Shown here one piece after another: positions 1 through 11,725 of a stretch of 64,000 nt of DNA. The stretch spans positions 1,178,001 to 1,242,000 of the forward strand of contig NC_035795.1 of assembly GCF_001653235.2 (NCBI RefSeq), in the 5' to 3' direction. The notes under the pieces were generated by a model that had not been told where the DNA came from, searched no databases, and worked only from the letters and a program-made list of their open reading frames with translations. How positions within the stretch are numbered: the first letter of the stretch is position 1; every line of letters begins with the position of its first letter. Source of the DNA: Pochonia chlamydosporia 170 (taxonomy: Eukaryota > Ascomycota > Sordariomycetes > Hypocreales > Clavicipitaceae). The translations under genes and the position numbers were made by a program.

Positions 1-254
1 GGGTGAAGTTGCCGCTGGGGAGTGGTGATATGGTTCTTATGAGGGGGGCGACGCAATCGAATTGGTTGCATTCTATACCTAAGAGAACGGGGAGGAATCA
101 GGATGACGGGGGGAGGATTAACATCACGTTTCGGAGGGCGATGAATAAAGACGGGACGGAGAATTATTACAACTACAATGTTGGGACGGGGCCGGTATAT
201 CGCTGGGATAAGGGCAGTCGACAGATGGTGCTGTGGAAAAAGGACAAAAAGTAG
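1..254 (+). CDS. AlkB-like 2OG-Fe(II) dioxygenase, 3' end only
   Basis: Only the C-terminal ~84 codons are present, running in from the left edge to a TAG at 252-254. Seen in the sequence: GSGDMVLMRGATQSNWLHSI, in which the His fits the distal iron ligand of the AlkB jelly roll, then GRINITFRRA, the RxNxTFR strand whose arginines hold 2-oxoglutarate, then a YYNYNVG tail. From family knowledge, AlkB/ALKBH2/ALKBH3-type enzymes oxidatively remove alkyl groups from DNA or RNA bases. Which ALKBH subgroup this is cannot be told without the N-terminal part. It is convergent with NUS1, and the two stop codons lie only 65 bp apart. Confidence 0.85.
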   Translation, partial: VKLPLGSGDMVLMRGATQSNWLHSIPKRTGRNQDDGGRINITFRRAMNKDGTENYYNYNVGTGPVYRWDKGSRQMVLWKKDKK

Positions 255-319
255 CCATTATTGCTATGCTATGAATTGTGTCGGACTGTGCACAGGTTTA
301 CTATGTACGGATCTCTTCT

Positions 320-1410
320 TTATTTACCGTGACGCATCTGGGCGCGGGAAAATTGCCGGAGAGCCTTGAGGAATACTTGGTATCCAAATCCTTGGTTGTC
401 CTTGAGGCAGAAAATCTCAGTGAGGCGGATCTGCCAGGGCGGATAGCCGGATAACTCGACGCTGGGACTGAAAAGAATCAGCAATTCAGGTTCAGGCATG
501 ATGCCCTCTGAGAGTTCTGCGTCAACAAGTTCCGTGGATATATCACGCGGTGAAATCTTGCCCCGTTGCGACATTTCAGCCAAGGTCCTGGTGAGGTCGA
601 CGATGGATTCCCTGCCGTCCTGGGCAGAAATGAGGTGCAGCTTCAGGTGGCCATGCTTGTCGCCCGCGAGGGTGGGCGATGAGAATGCGTCTTTGTGGGG
701 GGACGTGAGGGAGAGACTTGGGTGTTGGCCGGCGAAGTAGAAGGTGAATTTCTGCATGACCGCTTCGTACACTCGGGGCATGTGTTTCTTCAGGATACCT
801 GCTTTGTGCGTTAGTTGGACCTGTTGGACTGACGTGTAAGTAGAAGGAATGCGCACCAGTCTTTTCGTAAATCGAGAGCATGGGGAGTTCGGCGCTGGCG
901 CACCAAGCTGCCAGCTCGGCAGTCTCTTCAATGAGGCGATCGAGATCGGCTTTGGGTCTTTGGTTCTCCTCGGCTTTCAGAATGGCGCTTAGGTGCTTTG
1001 GTTTTCGGCCAAGGTTCTCTACATCCCGTCGAATGTATTCCGGGGTGCCGTGGTGGTAGTACAGGACGGACGATATTTGGTAGCTGACGATGTGGATTGC
1101 TTGGCGGGTGCGGATGTACAGCGAGAACAGGCTGTGCATGACGGCAAACACAAGCACGTAGAGCTGGTTCTTGAGGAATCTTCTAACGCCGAGTCGTGAC
1201 CGACGCTGGGATTGCTTGGACGCTGCGACGGTTGGGATTTCGTTTGGGTGAGGAAGGTTCGCCTGACATGTGTTAGCAACGTGGAAGATGTATGTCAGGG
1301 ACAAGAAGACGCACCCTGATGAGTCTCTCTTGTTCTTTCCGGCTGAGAAACTTGTGATCTGTGGCATCGTCGGCTCTGTAGGCCGCGCGGTCGCGGGAGG
1401 ACACGGGCAT
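320..1410 (-). CDS. NUS1: NUS1, dehydrodolichyl diphosphate synthase complex subunit
   Basis: Exons 1410-1315, 1262-857 and 798-320 give 326 aa. Introns of 52 and 58 nt carry GCTAAC and ACTAAC branch sites. The start is ATG at 1410 (MPVSSRDRAAYR). Residues 1-60 are basic and polar, a membrane segment lies near residues 65-82 (LYVLVFAVMHSLFSLYI), followed by YHHGTPEYIRRDVENLGRKP and, near the C-terminus, PPWQIRLTEIF. These are typical of the non-catalytic cis-prenyltransferase subunit that pairs with Rer2/Srt1 to make dolichol in the ER. Dolichol is the lipid carrier also used by the ALG12 product encoded further along. Reading straight through the introns gives a spurious longer ORF reaching to 1889. 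Confidence in family and exon joins is high. Confidence 0.93.
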
Positions 1411-2124
1411 TGTGATGTGGTTGTGGTTGTGGTTCTTGAGGAGGAATGCGAAATACTGGTAATGAAATTATCGGCGAGAAAGGAAAGGAAGGCCGCAAGT
1501 TGTCGCTGTGAAATAAGAAGGCAAGAATAGGTAGGGAACAAAGAGAAGGAAAGGAAATGTACAAGTCGTTGCGAGAGAGGCGGTGGGTTGTTAAATGAAA
1601 TGACGAAGACGTGGCAGCATGGCGAGGTGATGTTAGTGTTCAAATGCTTCTTTTCCGTCTGGTCTGGTCTGGTTTGGTCAGATCTGGTCTTGACTCTTGA
1701 CTGGTTGCACGCTGCAAGGCTTGTACGAGGCAAGGCTGCTGCAGACTTGGCAGCTGTCGAATTGCGCATGTGCTTCGTGGTCCAGCTGTGGCGCAGTCTC
1801 TGCTTTTGGTGAATTGCTGGTGGTCCTTTGCGGGGCTGAAAGTGGCTCGGTTCTGGGACGTGGGACCAGGAACCTGGAACAGGGGACATTGAGATGGAGC
1901 GTGGAGCTTGGAGTCTGGCAACATTAAAGCATCAACCCAGTTGTTGCATAAGATATCGGGTACCTCGTCTGCCAAGCGAAGCAATCAACTACATCCCCAC
2001 GATACCTCAACGAAAGCAAATCCTGATTCTGGACAGTTGAGGCTTGCGCAGCTACTCCAACAACAATCCTCTCGGCACATACACATGTCGTCTGCTGGCT
2101 GACCTTGCAATCGCCGCTCTCGCC
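1411..2124. other. Divergent NUS1/SEC10 intergenic region
   Basis: Shared 714-bp upstream region of NUS1 (-) and SEC10 (+). Around 1658-1690 on the + strand there is a short TCTGG-type pentamer run. No credible gene or clear promoter element was seen. Confidence 0.6.
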
Positions 2125-4731
2125 ATGGAGCGGAACAGTGCGGTGCCAAAGAGTCTGTTTCCCAAAGGACCTAGTTTCACTTTGGACAACTTCTCCAACA
2201 AGGACTTTATCGTTCGCGACTTTGTCGACAGTCTAGCAGAAAGCGCTGTTCCCGCCAATCGCCGTTCAGGCCCAGCCGCGGCCGCATTCGACCCAAAGCC
2301 CTTGATTCGAACATTTGAAAGTACGGCGTCAAATACCAGAAGCCCTCCCTCCAACTGCCACTACTAACAATTGCCATCAACAGATGCCTTGTCGCAGCTA
2401 GCTTTGCTTGGCGACGAGCTCCAAGAGAAGGAGTCCGAAATCCTGTCCCAAGTGCGTCGCGCCGAGATCCAGCATGATCAAACACTCGATACCCTTGGTC
2501 GTACACTCGACCAAACCATGACCTCCTTCGAAGCACTTGATGGATCACTCGGTCAGAACAGCGCCAGCAATGCTCCAGAAACTAGCGGCCGGTCCGACGG
2601 TGGAGGAAACGTGGCTGTTCAAATCGGAGAAAAGCTGGAGGAGCTTGATCGCAAGCGACGCCGAGCCCAGGATGCCATGTTTTTGATTCAGTGCTGGACA
2701 GAGCTGAGCGAATCTGGAGTCTTGTCCTTCTTGGAAGATATTAGACTTCAGGGAGGATCCGAGAACAAGATTAGATGCGCAGTCATTGCACGCCAATTGA
2801 TGAGAATGAGCCAGCAGCTTGACCCGGCGTCTTGGGGGACTTCTACTAGTCAGCGCAATAGCTCTACAGTGAGTGGTCAAAATGGGGACGCCAAATCACA
2901 CAACACGCGCGAGATTCTCGAAAAGTTTTGCGAATCCTTGGAGCAGGACCTGCTGGAACAGTTCAACAATAGCTACCGACATCAAAACTTTGATGACATG
3001 ATGGAGTGCTCCAAAGTCTTGCATGACTTTAACGGTGGTGCCAGCGTTATTGCCATCTTTGTCAATCAACATCAGTTCTTTATAGACCGGGATCAGTTGA
3101 ACGACGAGGCCATTGCCGACGGGGAGACGTGGGAAATTCTGGCGGATCCAGATTCAGACCCGCCTGGCGTCGATCCAGGGCTGCAATCTCTCGTTGATGA
3201 GGTCAAGATTGTCATGCAAGAAGAGTCTTTTATCATTAAGCGGGCATTTCCATATTACGAGACGGTTCTCATCAAGTTTATCCAACGAGTATTCCAGCAG
3301 TCTATTCAGCAGAGACTGGAAAAGGTGCTCGACAAAGCCGAGACGGTGTCTACTCTTGCCTTTTTGAGATCATTACATTCTTCAAGAAGTTACATTAGCT
3401 CTCTGGTGGAGGACTTGAAAACGCACGGTCTTACAGAACACCCCGATGCCTGCTCGGGACAGATCTCGCAGACGCTAGACCAACAGATGGACGAGCTGTT
3501 TATTCCATATCTCGTGGGAAGCTCTTATATCGAGCGAGAGCGCAAGTCGCTCGAGGAAATGTACAGCTCCCTGCTGTTCAAGTTCACAATGTATCATTCA
3601 CGGAGAAAAAAAGCACCGCAGGGGTTCATGGCCTCATTAGCCCAACAGGGCACCCAATTCATCGCCTCGGCCAAGGACGCGTACCTGGACAGACTGGACT
3701 CTTCAGATCTCACGCCGACACAGAAGCGAATCATGTTGCGAGTCGCCGGTATTAAGGATAAAGACAACAAGAACGAGATTGAGCTCTCGGATGAAGACGG
3801 TGCCCTGAGCGTCACCAACGCAAAGCGCATGCTTAAGTGGCTTGCGGAAAGCGTCCAACGAACCCTGGAGCTGGGCTCCCAAGCCGAGACACCAAGGGAC
3901 GTCAACACCCTTCTCCAGCTCTTGCTCACCAACATGGGCCAATTGTATGTGCAGACTGCTCTCGAAGCCGCTCACCTCCAGGCCACGTTGGTGGAAAACT
4001 CCAAGACGGAACCCGACCTGTCGTTTTTGCCCACGATCCGACCCGCGGTGACCATATCCGCCATTATGGACAGATTCATCACCATTGTCCTAATCCGCCT
4101 AGCGGAATCCAACACCACCGTCAGAAAGAGCATGGAAGCCCAGCGCAACATGGCCATCGACGCCATCGAAAAGAAGACCAACGCCGTCATGAAAATATCC
4201 ATCGACGTCATCACCAACTGGGTCACCAAATCGCTCGGCTCCCAAAAGAAGACCGACTTTCGCCCCAAGGGCGCCGAGCTCGAATTCCTCCAAACACCCA
4301 CGTGTCTCAACATTTGCAAATTCCTCGGCCGCTCCGCCAAGGAGGCGAACCTCGCCATCGACGGGCTCAACGCCGAGAAATTCTACAGCGAGCTCGCGCT
4401 CTCGATTCACGAACTCCTCTTTGACCACTTCAAGAAGTTTCAGGTCAATGCGACGGGGGGGCTGATGGTCACGCAGGATATTGCAAAGTATGTGTCTGTG
4501 ATGCGGGACTGGCCGCTTGCCAGGGACGTTTCGGTCATGGTTGAACTTCTTACGGAGATTGGGTCGCTGTTCATCGTGGGTCCGGAGGCGCTGTGGGAGA
4601 AGGTCAGGACGTTGGCGCCGGGGCAGAGTGGTGGGAGGGGGAAGTTGTTTAAGGGGGATTTCAGGGCGTTTGTTCAGAGGAGAGATGATTCGGGGTCGGT
4701 GGGCATACAGAGTATTTTGGCGGGGTTGTGA
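2125..4731 (+). CDS. SEC10: Exocyst complex component Sec10
   Basis: Exons 2125-2320 and 2384-4731 give 847 aa; the 63-nt intron ends CTACTAAC...CAG. The start is the ATG at 2125 (MERNSAVPKSLFPKGPSFTL). The protein is almost wholly helical with coiled coils near residues 70-105 and 115-150. The diagnostic Sec10 stretch is CSKVLHDFNGGASVIAIFVN, with FFIDRD just after it. The length fits fungal Sec10 (about 800-870 aa). Sec10 is a core subunit of the octameric exocyst that tethers post-Golgi vesicles to the plasma membrane, chiefly at hyphal tips. It is convergent with DUS4, about 230 bp away. An ATG-like start inside the intron/exon 2 border (2384) is not needed, because exon 1 is clearly conserved in style. 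Confidence 0.95.
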
Positions 4732-4964
4732 GCAGACGAGACGAGTGGAAATAGTTGTAGTTGTAGGTGCATTGGTAGTTATGAGGAACGTGTCACGAAG
4801 TTCAAGTGCCGCAAATCTATATCATTCAGTCATTATCGTCTATATCCAACATCTACGTCCGTATAAACAACCCATCTATCATTCCATTTCCAACCTCACA
4901 AACAACCATAATCTCATATTCGTTCCACCTCATTCATAAACCATTCATCTTATCTATTCCCACA

Positions 4965-6279
4965 TCACAAATCCCTCCTCATAACCCTCCCCATCCTCTC
5001 CTCCATCTTCCCGTCCAAAAAATCCACCAACTCAACCATACTCCCACAGCCATTCAACTCCCCCCTCTCCCTCTTACTCAACAGCGCCCCCTTCTCCGAC
5101 CCCATCCCCGGCCCCGTCATCTCCTGCACATGATGCAGCGCCAACTTAAACGGCAGCGGCGCCCTCGCCACCTTGCACATGAGCGTTTCGACCGCCTCCC
5201 ACGGACAGGCGGCGTATCCCGCAAACAAGGCTGGGTTGGTGAGCAGACCGCGCGCGGACATGAAGCCTGATAGGTGCGTCGTGCTGGGTCTAGGCGTGTC
5301 TTTGGCAGTGAACGTGTCGGCTTTGGTGTGCCGTAGCGGAAGGGTAGATAGGTCGAATACATCGCCGGATAGGAGGAGCGGCAAGGTAGATGAGTACTTT
5401 TCTGTGAGGATCTCCAGGGCTTCGGTGAAGATGGGTGTCGTGGAGGGTGTGTGGCGTGTGCGTGGGTGGATGGTCACCCAGTCGACGTTGCGGGCTTGAG
5501 GGTGTCCTATGACTGTGTCGAGGAAGTCGATTGTTTTTCTGGCTTTGTTAATGTACTCACTGGTGAGGGGGCAGTGTACATAGTATATACCTTAAATCGT
5601 GGTGCACTCGTATCTTGACGCTTACACTCCGCCCTTTCGGATTCTCCATGTCGCTCTCCAAACCGACTGCCCACCCGTCTTGTCGTAGCCGCTCTCTCGT
5701 CTCCGTCACCATGTCCCGCACCAGGGCTCTCTGATCCATCAGTGCTGCTCCGAGAGTTTCTGCGCACGCCCATGCCTGTGGACATCCACAGTTAAGATCT
5801 ACACCTGATACGAAGGGTGCGGCGAGGGACGACGCCCGCGCCAGTTCGAGGGGGATGTTGGCGCCGAACTGGAGAATCGTAGGCGGTTGAGGGTGGGAAG
5901 TTGATATCGTGAGATCTGGGATGTTAGTTGATGTCGCAAAAATGAGATGGGAGTCGTACCGCTGTCGCGAGCGAATTCGTTGCGGTTGAATTCTTTGGCG
6001 AGAATCATGGGCGTCCAGCATAGATCTGTGCCGTACTGGTGGACGGTTTGGCGGAAGGCGAGCTGTGGGAGTTAGTATGCTGGGTTTGTGAGTGTGGGAA
6101 GGGAAAGTACCTTGCTGTAGCGGACCATGGGTGCGCAGGCGTATACGAATTTATCTTGTTTTCTGGCAGCGTCGAATATTTTGAGAGGACTGAGTGGTTA
6201 GTAGGAACTGGAGTGAGGTTTGGTGGGAGACGTACTGTGGCGTTGGGCCGGGGGATAATGAGTCCCCTGAGATGGCCAT
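4965..6279 (-). CDS. DUS4: tRNA-dihydrouridine synthase, Dus4 type
   Basis: Five exons, 6279-6236, 6189-6111, 6062-5960, 5915-5591 and 5538-4965, give 374 aa with introns of 44-52 nt. The start is ATG at 6279 (MAISGDSLSPGP). Seen: an FMN-barrel opening (FVYACAPMVRYSKLAFRQ), YGTDLCWTPMILAKEF, the Dus signature GVDLNCGCPQAWA with the expected active-site Cys near residue 120, SVKIRVHHDLRKTIDFL and DWVTIHPRTRHTPS. The Dus4 subgroup reduces U20a/U20b in tRNA D-loops using FMN and NADPH. The last intron (5590-5539) was placed so that the join reads DLRKTIDFL; an alternative 3' site would give an intron of only 31 nt. Product and joins are well supported; substrate position is from family knowledge. 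Confidence 0.92.
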
Positions 6280-6672
6280 GTTGGCGTTTCGACTTTTTAT
6301 ATGTTTGCTTTGGGTGAGAGGGATGAATGGTGGTTGGGTTATGGTATCATGGTGAGATGAGACGGGTGTTGAAGATGTGAAGTTGAGTCAAAAGTTTGAT
6401 GCGCTAAAGCGGGACCCGATGTTCATGACTTATACGCAGCGCCACTGAGGTACCATACGATGAGGAACAGCCAGAACAATTTCTATAGACGATTGTATTT
6501 GTTTATCATGAATTCAAGTCTATGTAGTACTATACAGCAAGGAACCAATTTATGCACCGCCATGTCATGAAAGCAGAAACCACCATACACCGCCAACCAT
6601 CACCACCACCACCATCACCACCATCACCACCATCACCACCATCATCATCATCATCATCATCATCATCACAAC
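6280..6672. other. DUS4 upstream / RBR gene downstream spacer
   Basis: 393 bp between two minus-strand genes. It contains a CAC/CAT trinucleotide repeat (separate entry) and otherwise nothing recognisable. Confidence 0.6.
6597..6668. repeat. (CAC/CAT)n trinucleotide microsatellite
   Basis: About 70 bp of CAC and CAT triplets: mixed CCA/CAT at first, then pure CAT units at 6650-6667. It lies just downstream of the RBR ligase stop codon, probably in its 3' UTR. A forward ORF through it (poly-Pro/Ser) is an artefact of the repeat. Confidence 0.85.
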
Positions 6673-8964
6673 TCAAACACATCCTTCGCACTCCTGCTCA
6701 TGCTCTCCCTCTCTCGCAAACAAACTATCCGCATCCCCCTCCATCTCCGAAACCTCCCAACTCCCAAGCAACCTCTCCCTCTCCCAAACCACCTCCCGCA
6801 ACCACTTCTTCTCCGCCACCATCCTCCTCGTCAGCTCGGTCTCCCGCTCATCATACCCATCCTTCAGCCTCTCCTTCTGGCTATACATGACCTCCTCCTT
6901 CATGGTCCGTTCGTCCTCCAACTTGCCTTTATAAACCCCAATCTGCTCATCCTTCCACTTCTGCCACGCCCTGTGGCCCTGGTCCATCTTCTTCCTCAGC
7001 GGGAACATGGCGCGTTCGATTTCCGCCTCGCCATCGGGTCTCCCTCCCCAGAAGTCCTGCAGCTGTTCCAGATACTGCTGCTCTAGTTTGCGTTCTTGCG
7101 CAACCCGGGTGGCGTACTCGCGCTTGAATCTCTCTTCGCGGACGGCAACCCTTTGCGAGAGTTGGTTCGTCAGCTCGAGGCGTTGCATCTCATGACGCTC
7201 CGCGAGGTTCAACTTCATCGCATCGGCTTCTTGGAGGAGACCCGTCGCACAATCTTCCTGGTACGACTCTAGCATAACCTGCTGAAGTTCATGAAGCTCG
7301 TTGAGTCGAAGACGAAGTTCTTCAAACTTGGACTCGACTTCCTTGCGGCGAATACTTTCAAGACGAATCCGCTCCTTGATCTGACGCTGCCACCGCTCCT
7401 CTTCAAGCCTAGCCTGCTCAAGACGTTCGAGTTCTGCACGCGCTGCTTCCTCACGCTCGAATTCTTCTATTTGCGCCAGGATAGCCCGCAGCTCCTCTGC
7501 CTCAGTCTGCTCCTTGAAGCGTTTCTGCTCGCGCCGCGTATCGGCCGCCTCCTTCAGCGCATACAGCTGCTGCATTGTGCAGCGGCACGTTTTCCAGCGC
7601 AGCCCGCAGACGTAGCAGAACTCAGTGCCGCATCGACACGTCATGTGCTGGCAGGCTTCTCTGTGCTCAACCAAGGCGTGGCAGTTGAAGCAGCGCTTCC
7701 AGCCTTCCTCCTCGGCGAGCATGTTGGTGAGATTCATGTCGTAGTCTTGCGGGCAGTCTTCATTACCGTGTGAGGGACCGCGGCAGATCGTGCAGGTTAC
7801 GTGGCCGCGCTCACATTTTCCCTGCCGCTTGTTGAGTTTGATGTTTTTGGGCCGGATCCAGACGCCGCACCCGGGCTGGCTGCAGTAGACGCGTTCTGTC
7901 ATGGGGAGGTCCCACTCGGAGGAGCGTTCTTGGAACGTCTTTTTTAGGTCTTCGGGGATGTGTTTGAGGATGAGGCGGAAGGGGATTTGGTTGAGGCAGC
8001 ATTTGGGCGGCCATTGTTGTTCGTTTTGTGTGGCGGCGGTGACGAGGCGGACGAAGCAGTCTTTGCAGTAGCTGTGGCAGGTTACCTTGACGGCATCTTT
8101 TACGAGGACATCGTCGAGACAGGAGACGCATTCGCTAGATATTGTTAGTTGGCTTGGTTTGACATGCCACGAAAAGGCTGCAATAAACAAGATGACTTAC
8201 ACTTCTGGCTCTAGCTTTGGAACATCAGCATCCTTGATGAAGCCCGATTTCCTCAGCGCCATCACCGTCTCCTGCGTCTTGGAATCCGTATTCGCGATAT
8301 TCACCTTGCTCAGTCTCGCCTCGAGTTTCTGTCTAAGTGCCTCTCTCGCACCCCCCGCCGCACTACTCTCTCCCTCGTCATTCATCCTGTGAAATAATCT
8401 CCGAATCGCAAATCTCCTTCGTCCCACGTCCTTCAAAACAGTTACCTCGGTCGCTTTCCCCGCCGAGGTAACAGACACGGTATGAAAGTGAGCCAGATTC
8501 GCGCCGTTGAGAATCTCCGTCGGCGAAGCATCTGGCTCTATCGGCTTCTCTGGCGGTATGATGATGGGGAGATACGGTTCGGGGGATTTGCCATTCCTGC
8601 GAGCTTCCTCCTCGGCGGCCAGACGCCGCTCGTCTTCAAGCTGCTTCTGACGATCCTCTTCGGCGATTCGACTTTTCACATTATCGATGGAAGCTGATAT
8701 AATGTCTAGGAGGATGATGGACGTGACGTTTGGTGCTTTGCGCAGCACAGCCGGTGGTTCATACTTGTGCCAGTCAATGTCGCCGAGGCAAATGTCCGAC
8801 ATGTCATCCTTTGACCACGGGGTGGCGTGGTCTTTGCCTCGCCACTCATCTTGTAGTACTTGGAGGGTTTCGAAGGGATTGTGATATAGTTCGGATAGAT
8901 CTTCGTCGCCAAAGGAGCCCGGCATGGGACGATGAATGTCGTCCATGAGTGTAGTGGCGTTCAT
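6673..8964 (-). CDS. RBR (RING-IBR-RING) E3 ubiquitin ligase with long C-terminal coiled coil
   Basis: Exons 8964-8201 and 8134-6673 (66-nt intron with CTAAC) give 741 aa. Residues 1-255 are mostly disordered with a charged helix. RING1 begins near residue 257 (ECVSCLDDV...CHSYCKDCF). The IBR zinc knuckles follow (YCSQPGCG...CTICRG...CPQD). RING2 spans about 403-440 (RCFNCHALVEHREACQHMTC), where the Cys near 416 is the expected thioester-forming residue. Residues ~445-720 are one long Glu/Arg/Lys-rich coiled coil. RBR enzymes receive ubiquitin on that Cys before passing it to substrate. The coiled coil suggests dimerisation or binding to a filamentous partner (inference). ATG 8964 was chosen; the in-frame ATG at 8946 is an alternative. 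No named orthologue recognised. Confidence 0.9.
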
Positions 8965-9972
8965 GCTTCCACAGGAGTGTTCTAGTGTTTCGATATCGAC
9001 ATGTGCACACGGCAGGAACGTGTAAATGGTAGAGGTGTCTCAAAATAGCTTCAACGGGCAGAGCACCCCCATTTCTTGATTGGAGTTACCACGATTTCAA
9101 ATGGTGGTTGTGACGAGTTCAAAAACGTCTGTCCGACTTTACATATTTAGATGGCAATAGCCAGCCACCAACAGCTGCCAGCTGCCAGCTTATCAGTCAG
9201 TCACATTTTTTCCTTTTATCCTGTATGCGCCCCTTCCATGGATGGCGTCGTGAGGCTGCATATCGGAGAGCCGCAGCCATGGCCATGCTAGGACTAGACA
9301 TGACTGTTTGGCATTCGCAGGACCAGCCAGAACACTTGACACTTGATAGCGAGGCTGCTTAGGCTGCCGAAATCAGCCTACATTGGCTTGGCTCCCTAGC
9401 TTGGAAACCCGTATGTGCTTGTACACTTTGGCGACTTGCACGTGGAGGCTGCGAACTGGTGGTGATGGACGTCAGAGATGGGTCAATGATCAATGATGGG
9501 CGGACCATGCCACATGCATGCAACCGGGGGAACTCGAGGTGGAGACGATCAATTGATTATGGCAGAGCTGAACCTCTAGCGCCACTCTGAGCCACCCAGG
9601 CTTGCAGGTTAGGCGGCTGTCTTTTGCACTTTGCTGGCTCGGTCTGTTTCCCTCTTGTCATATTCCAAGGTTTGGTCTCTTGGGAGATTGACCCAGTGCC
9701 TGTCAAGTGCCTTTCTAGCGTTGTTCGGGGGCTGTGCTGCTTGCTGGCCTGAAAATAGCACCGTCTAGCAGCCACATGTGTTCAATGTTGGGTGAACTGC
9801 TAGCCTGGTCTTGTTTCTCACGGCAGGCAATGTCAGAGTATCCCTGATGTCTGGTAGGAAATGTCGTGGTTGTTTTTCACCTTGGCAAAAACAGGTGGTG
9901 GACATGGACAAAATCCTCCGAATGCTATCATAAGGAACCAGAATTTGTGCATTTATCACTTCTATCATTGAT
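8965..9972. other. Intergenic region upstream of the RBR gene
   Basis: About 1 kb. It includes tandem AGCTGCC copies near 9171-9190. No gene, tRNA or transposon is supported here. Confidence 0.5.
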
Positions 9973-11099
9973 CTACAGCTTTGCTTCGTGCTTGGCAAAC
10001 TCCACAATGTTGGTGCTGTATTTCTTTGTTAGCAGACGCACTTCACCACAAGTTGTCGTTTCAACTTACCAGGTTCCAACTTGCTCCAAGCCAACCTCAA
10101 CAACATCCCCATCCTTGAGCCAAACTTGCGGATTTCGCCCCATACCGACACCAGCTGGTCTATTTATGTGTCAGATCAAGCCGTCAGAAAACATCGAGGA
10201 CAAGCACAAAACCACTCACGTTCCAGTAAAGATGACATCTCCTGGCATCAAAGTGACGCCACGACTCAGCAACGAAACCGTTTGCTTCACTCCAAAGATC
10301 AAATTCGCAGTTGACCCATTCTGGCGATTTCGTCAGCAATTTCATATCGTGAAATGTTACCTGCACATTTGACAAGACAAACCTGGCGGACTTCACCATT
10401 GACCTTGGTCCAAATCTTCAGCTGTTGAGGATCCTTAATCACATTCGTAGTAACAATACCTGGACCATAAGGAGCCCAGCCGTCGAATCCCTTGCCGTGT
10501 GACCACTGCGTTCCTCCTCGCTTGATCTGCCAGTCTCGATGAGATACATCGTTTCCGACAGAGTATCCAAGAACATGGTCGAGGGCGTCAGCTTCAGAAA
10601 CATCGTTGGCTCTCTTCCCAATGATGATGACGAGCTCGCATTCATAGTCAAGTCCAGTGCCTTCCTGAGCGACGTGCGGGACGGGAATAGCATCAGATGG
10701 TCCTGAAAGAGCCGTGGCAGGCTTGTAGAAGAGGACTGGATACTGAGGCTGAGGCATGTTTGTCTCCTTGGCGTGGTCTGCGTAGTTTAGGCCTAGACAT
10801 CTCACCGTCTTGACTTGAGCTGGGTCTAGTGGCGGTAGAAGTAGGCGGACATCGGCGACTTGGTCTGTTACTTGGTGCTGTCCGAATATGTCACCAGTGA
10901 TTACGCGGGCCCGTTTCGTCTTTGCAATATCTGTGACGCCCTTGGGTAGAATGGCGTCGCCGTAGTATGTGCGGCCATCTCTGGCGAGGAAGCGAATAAG
11001 GCGCTGTTGTTGAGTGTGAGAGCGATGTCGGGCGAGAGTATGTGGCTTGCGCGGATTCTGGGAGAGGATGGGATGTGGACTTACTGAAAAGGCAGGCAT
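9973..11099 (-). CDS. Fumarylacetoacetate hydrolase (FAH) family protein
   Basis: Five exons, 11099-11085 (15 nt, encoding MPAFS), 11003-10383, 10320-10220, 10159-10070 and 10015-9973, give 289 aa. Introns are 81, 62, 60 and 54 nt. Seen: [15 protein letters not shown], then [20 protein letters not shown] with the acidic metal ligands of the FAH fold, [33 protein letters not shown] and [16 protein letters not shown]. Such proteins (FAHD1-like, 2-keto-4-pentenoate hydratase-like) act on beta-dicarbonyl or oxaloacetate-type substrates with Mg2+. The exact substrate cannot be read from sequence. It lacks the N-terminal SH3-like domain of true fumarylacetoacetase, so it is not the tyrosine-pathway enzyme. 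The 15-nt first exon would be missed by simple gene finders. Confidence 0.9.
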
Positions 11100-11725
11100 T
11101 TTATTTTATTTCCCTGTAACTATATATAAATTAATCTTTGGGTTGGGAGGACGTGTTAAAAGGAATAATGCCAACTTGTGTTGGGAATTGGCTGCTATTT
11201 AACGATATGGAAGTTGATTTAGCCGGACAAACGGTACGTGGGGGTTGGACCATGGAAGATTGTGTGTGGATAGGTGAATGGATAGATGGATTGATTATCA
11301 ATGATGATTTGAAGCTGGACCGTTACCTCCACAAAGGTTCAAATAGTCGTTGGTACTTTATTCAGCACATTGATGTCCTGTAGACTCTGGTAAGTCATAT
11401 AAAACAAGCAATCGATTAAGCGCATAATTTCATCTTCCGTCGGATGTTACCTCAATACCATATCTTCATCCAAATAATGTTGTTCACATCAAATCAAACA
11501 TCCTCTCATAACACCAACTCCCTGGGATTCGTGGGAAAATGCTGTGGAGCGAAGCAGCTTCGGGAGACAATGCCGCGAAGGTACGTACCTGTAACTTCCG
11601 AGCTCCCCATTGGCCAGACGCACCTCGGAGTGCATCCTCAAAGCATTGAGCTCGGCTTTATCAATTTCTCTTCCTCAAATCACATCGCCATCAACATCAC
11701 ATGAGCAACCTCTTCGACCACTAAA
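11100..11725. other. Divergent FAH / SDHAF1-like intergenic region
   Basis: 626 bp between divergent starts. Nothing identifiable apart from mild AT-richness close to the FAH gene start. Confidence 0.5.

Noticed and set aside
576..1889. A 437-codon minus-strand ORF as one protein
   Set aside because: It reads through two NUS1 introns and the upstream region. Only its middle part is real NUS1 exon 2; the proper exons join in frame to 326 aa.
6552..6890. Plus-strand Pro/Ser-rich ORF
   Set aside because: Created by the CAC/CAT microsatellite and by antisense reading of the RBR gene.
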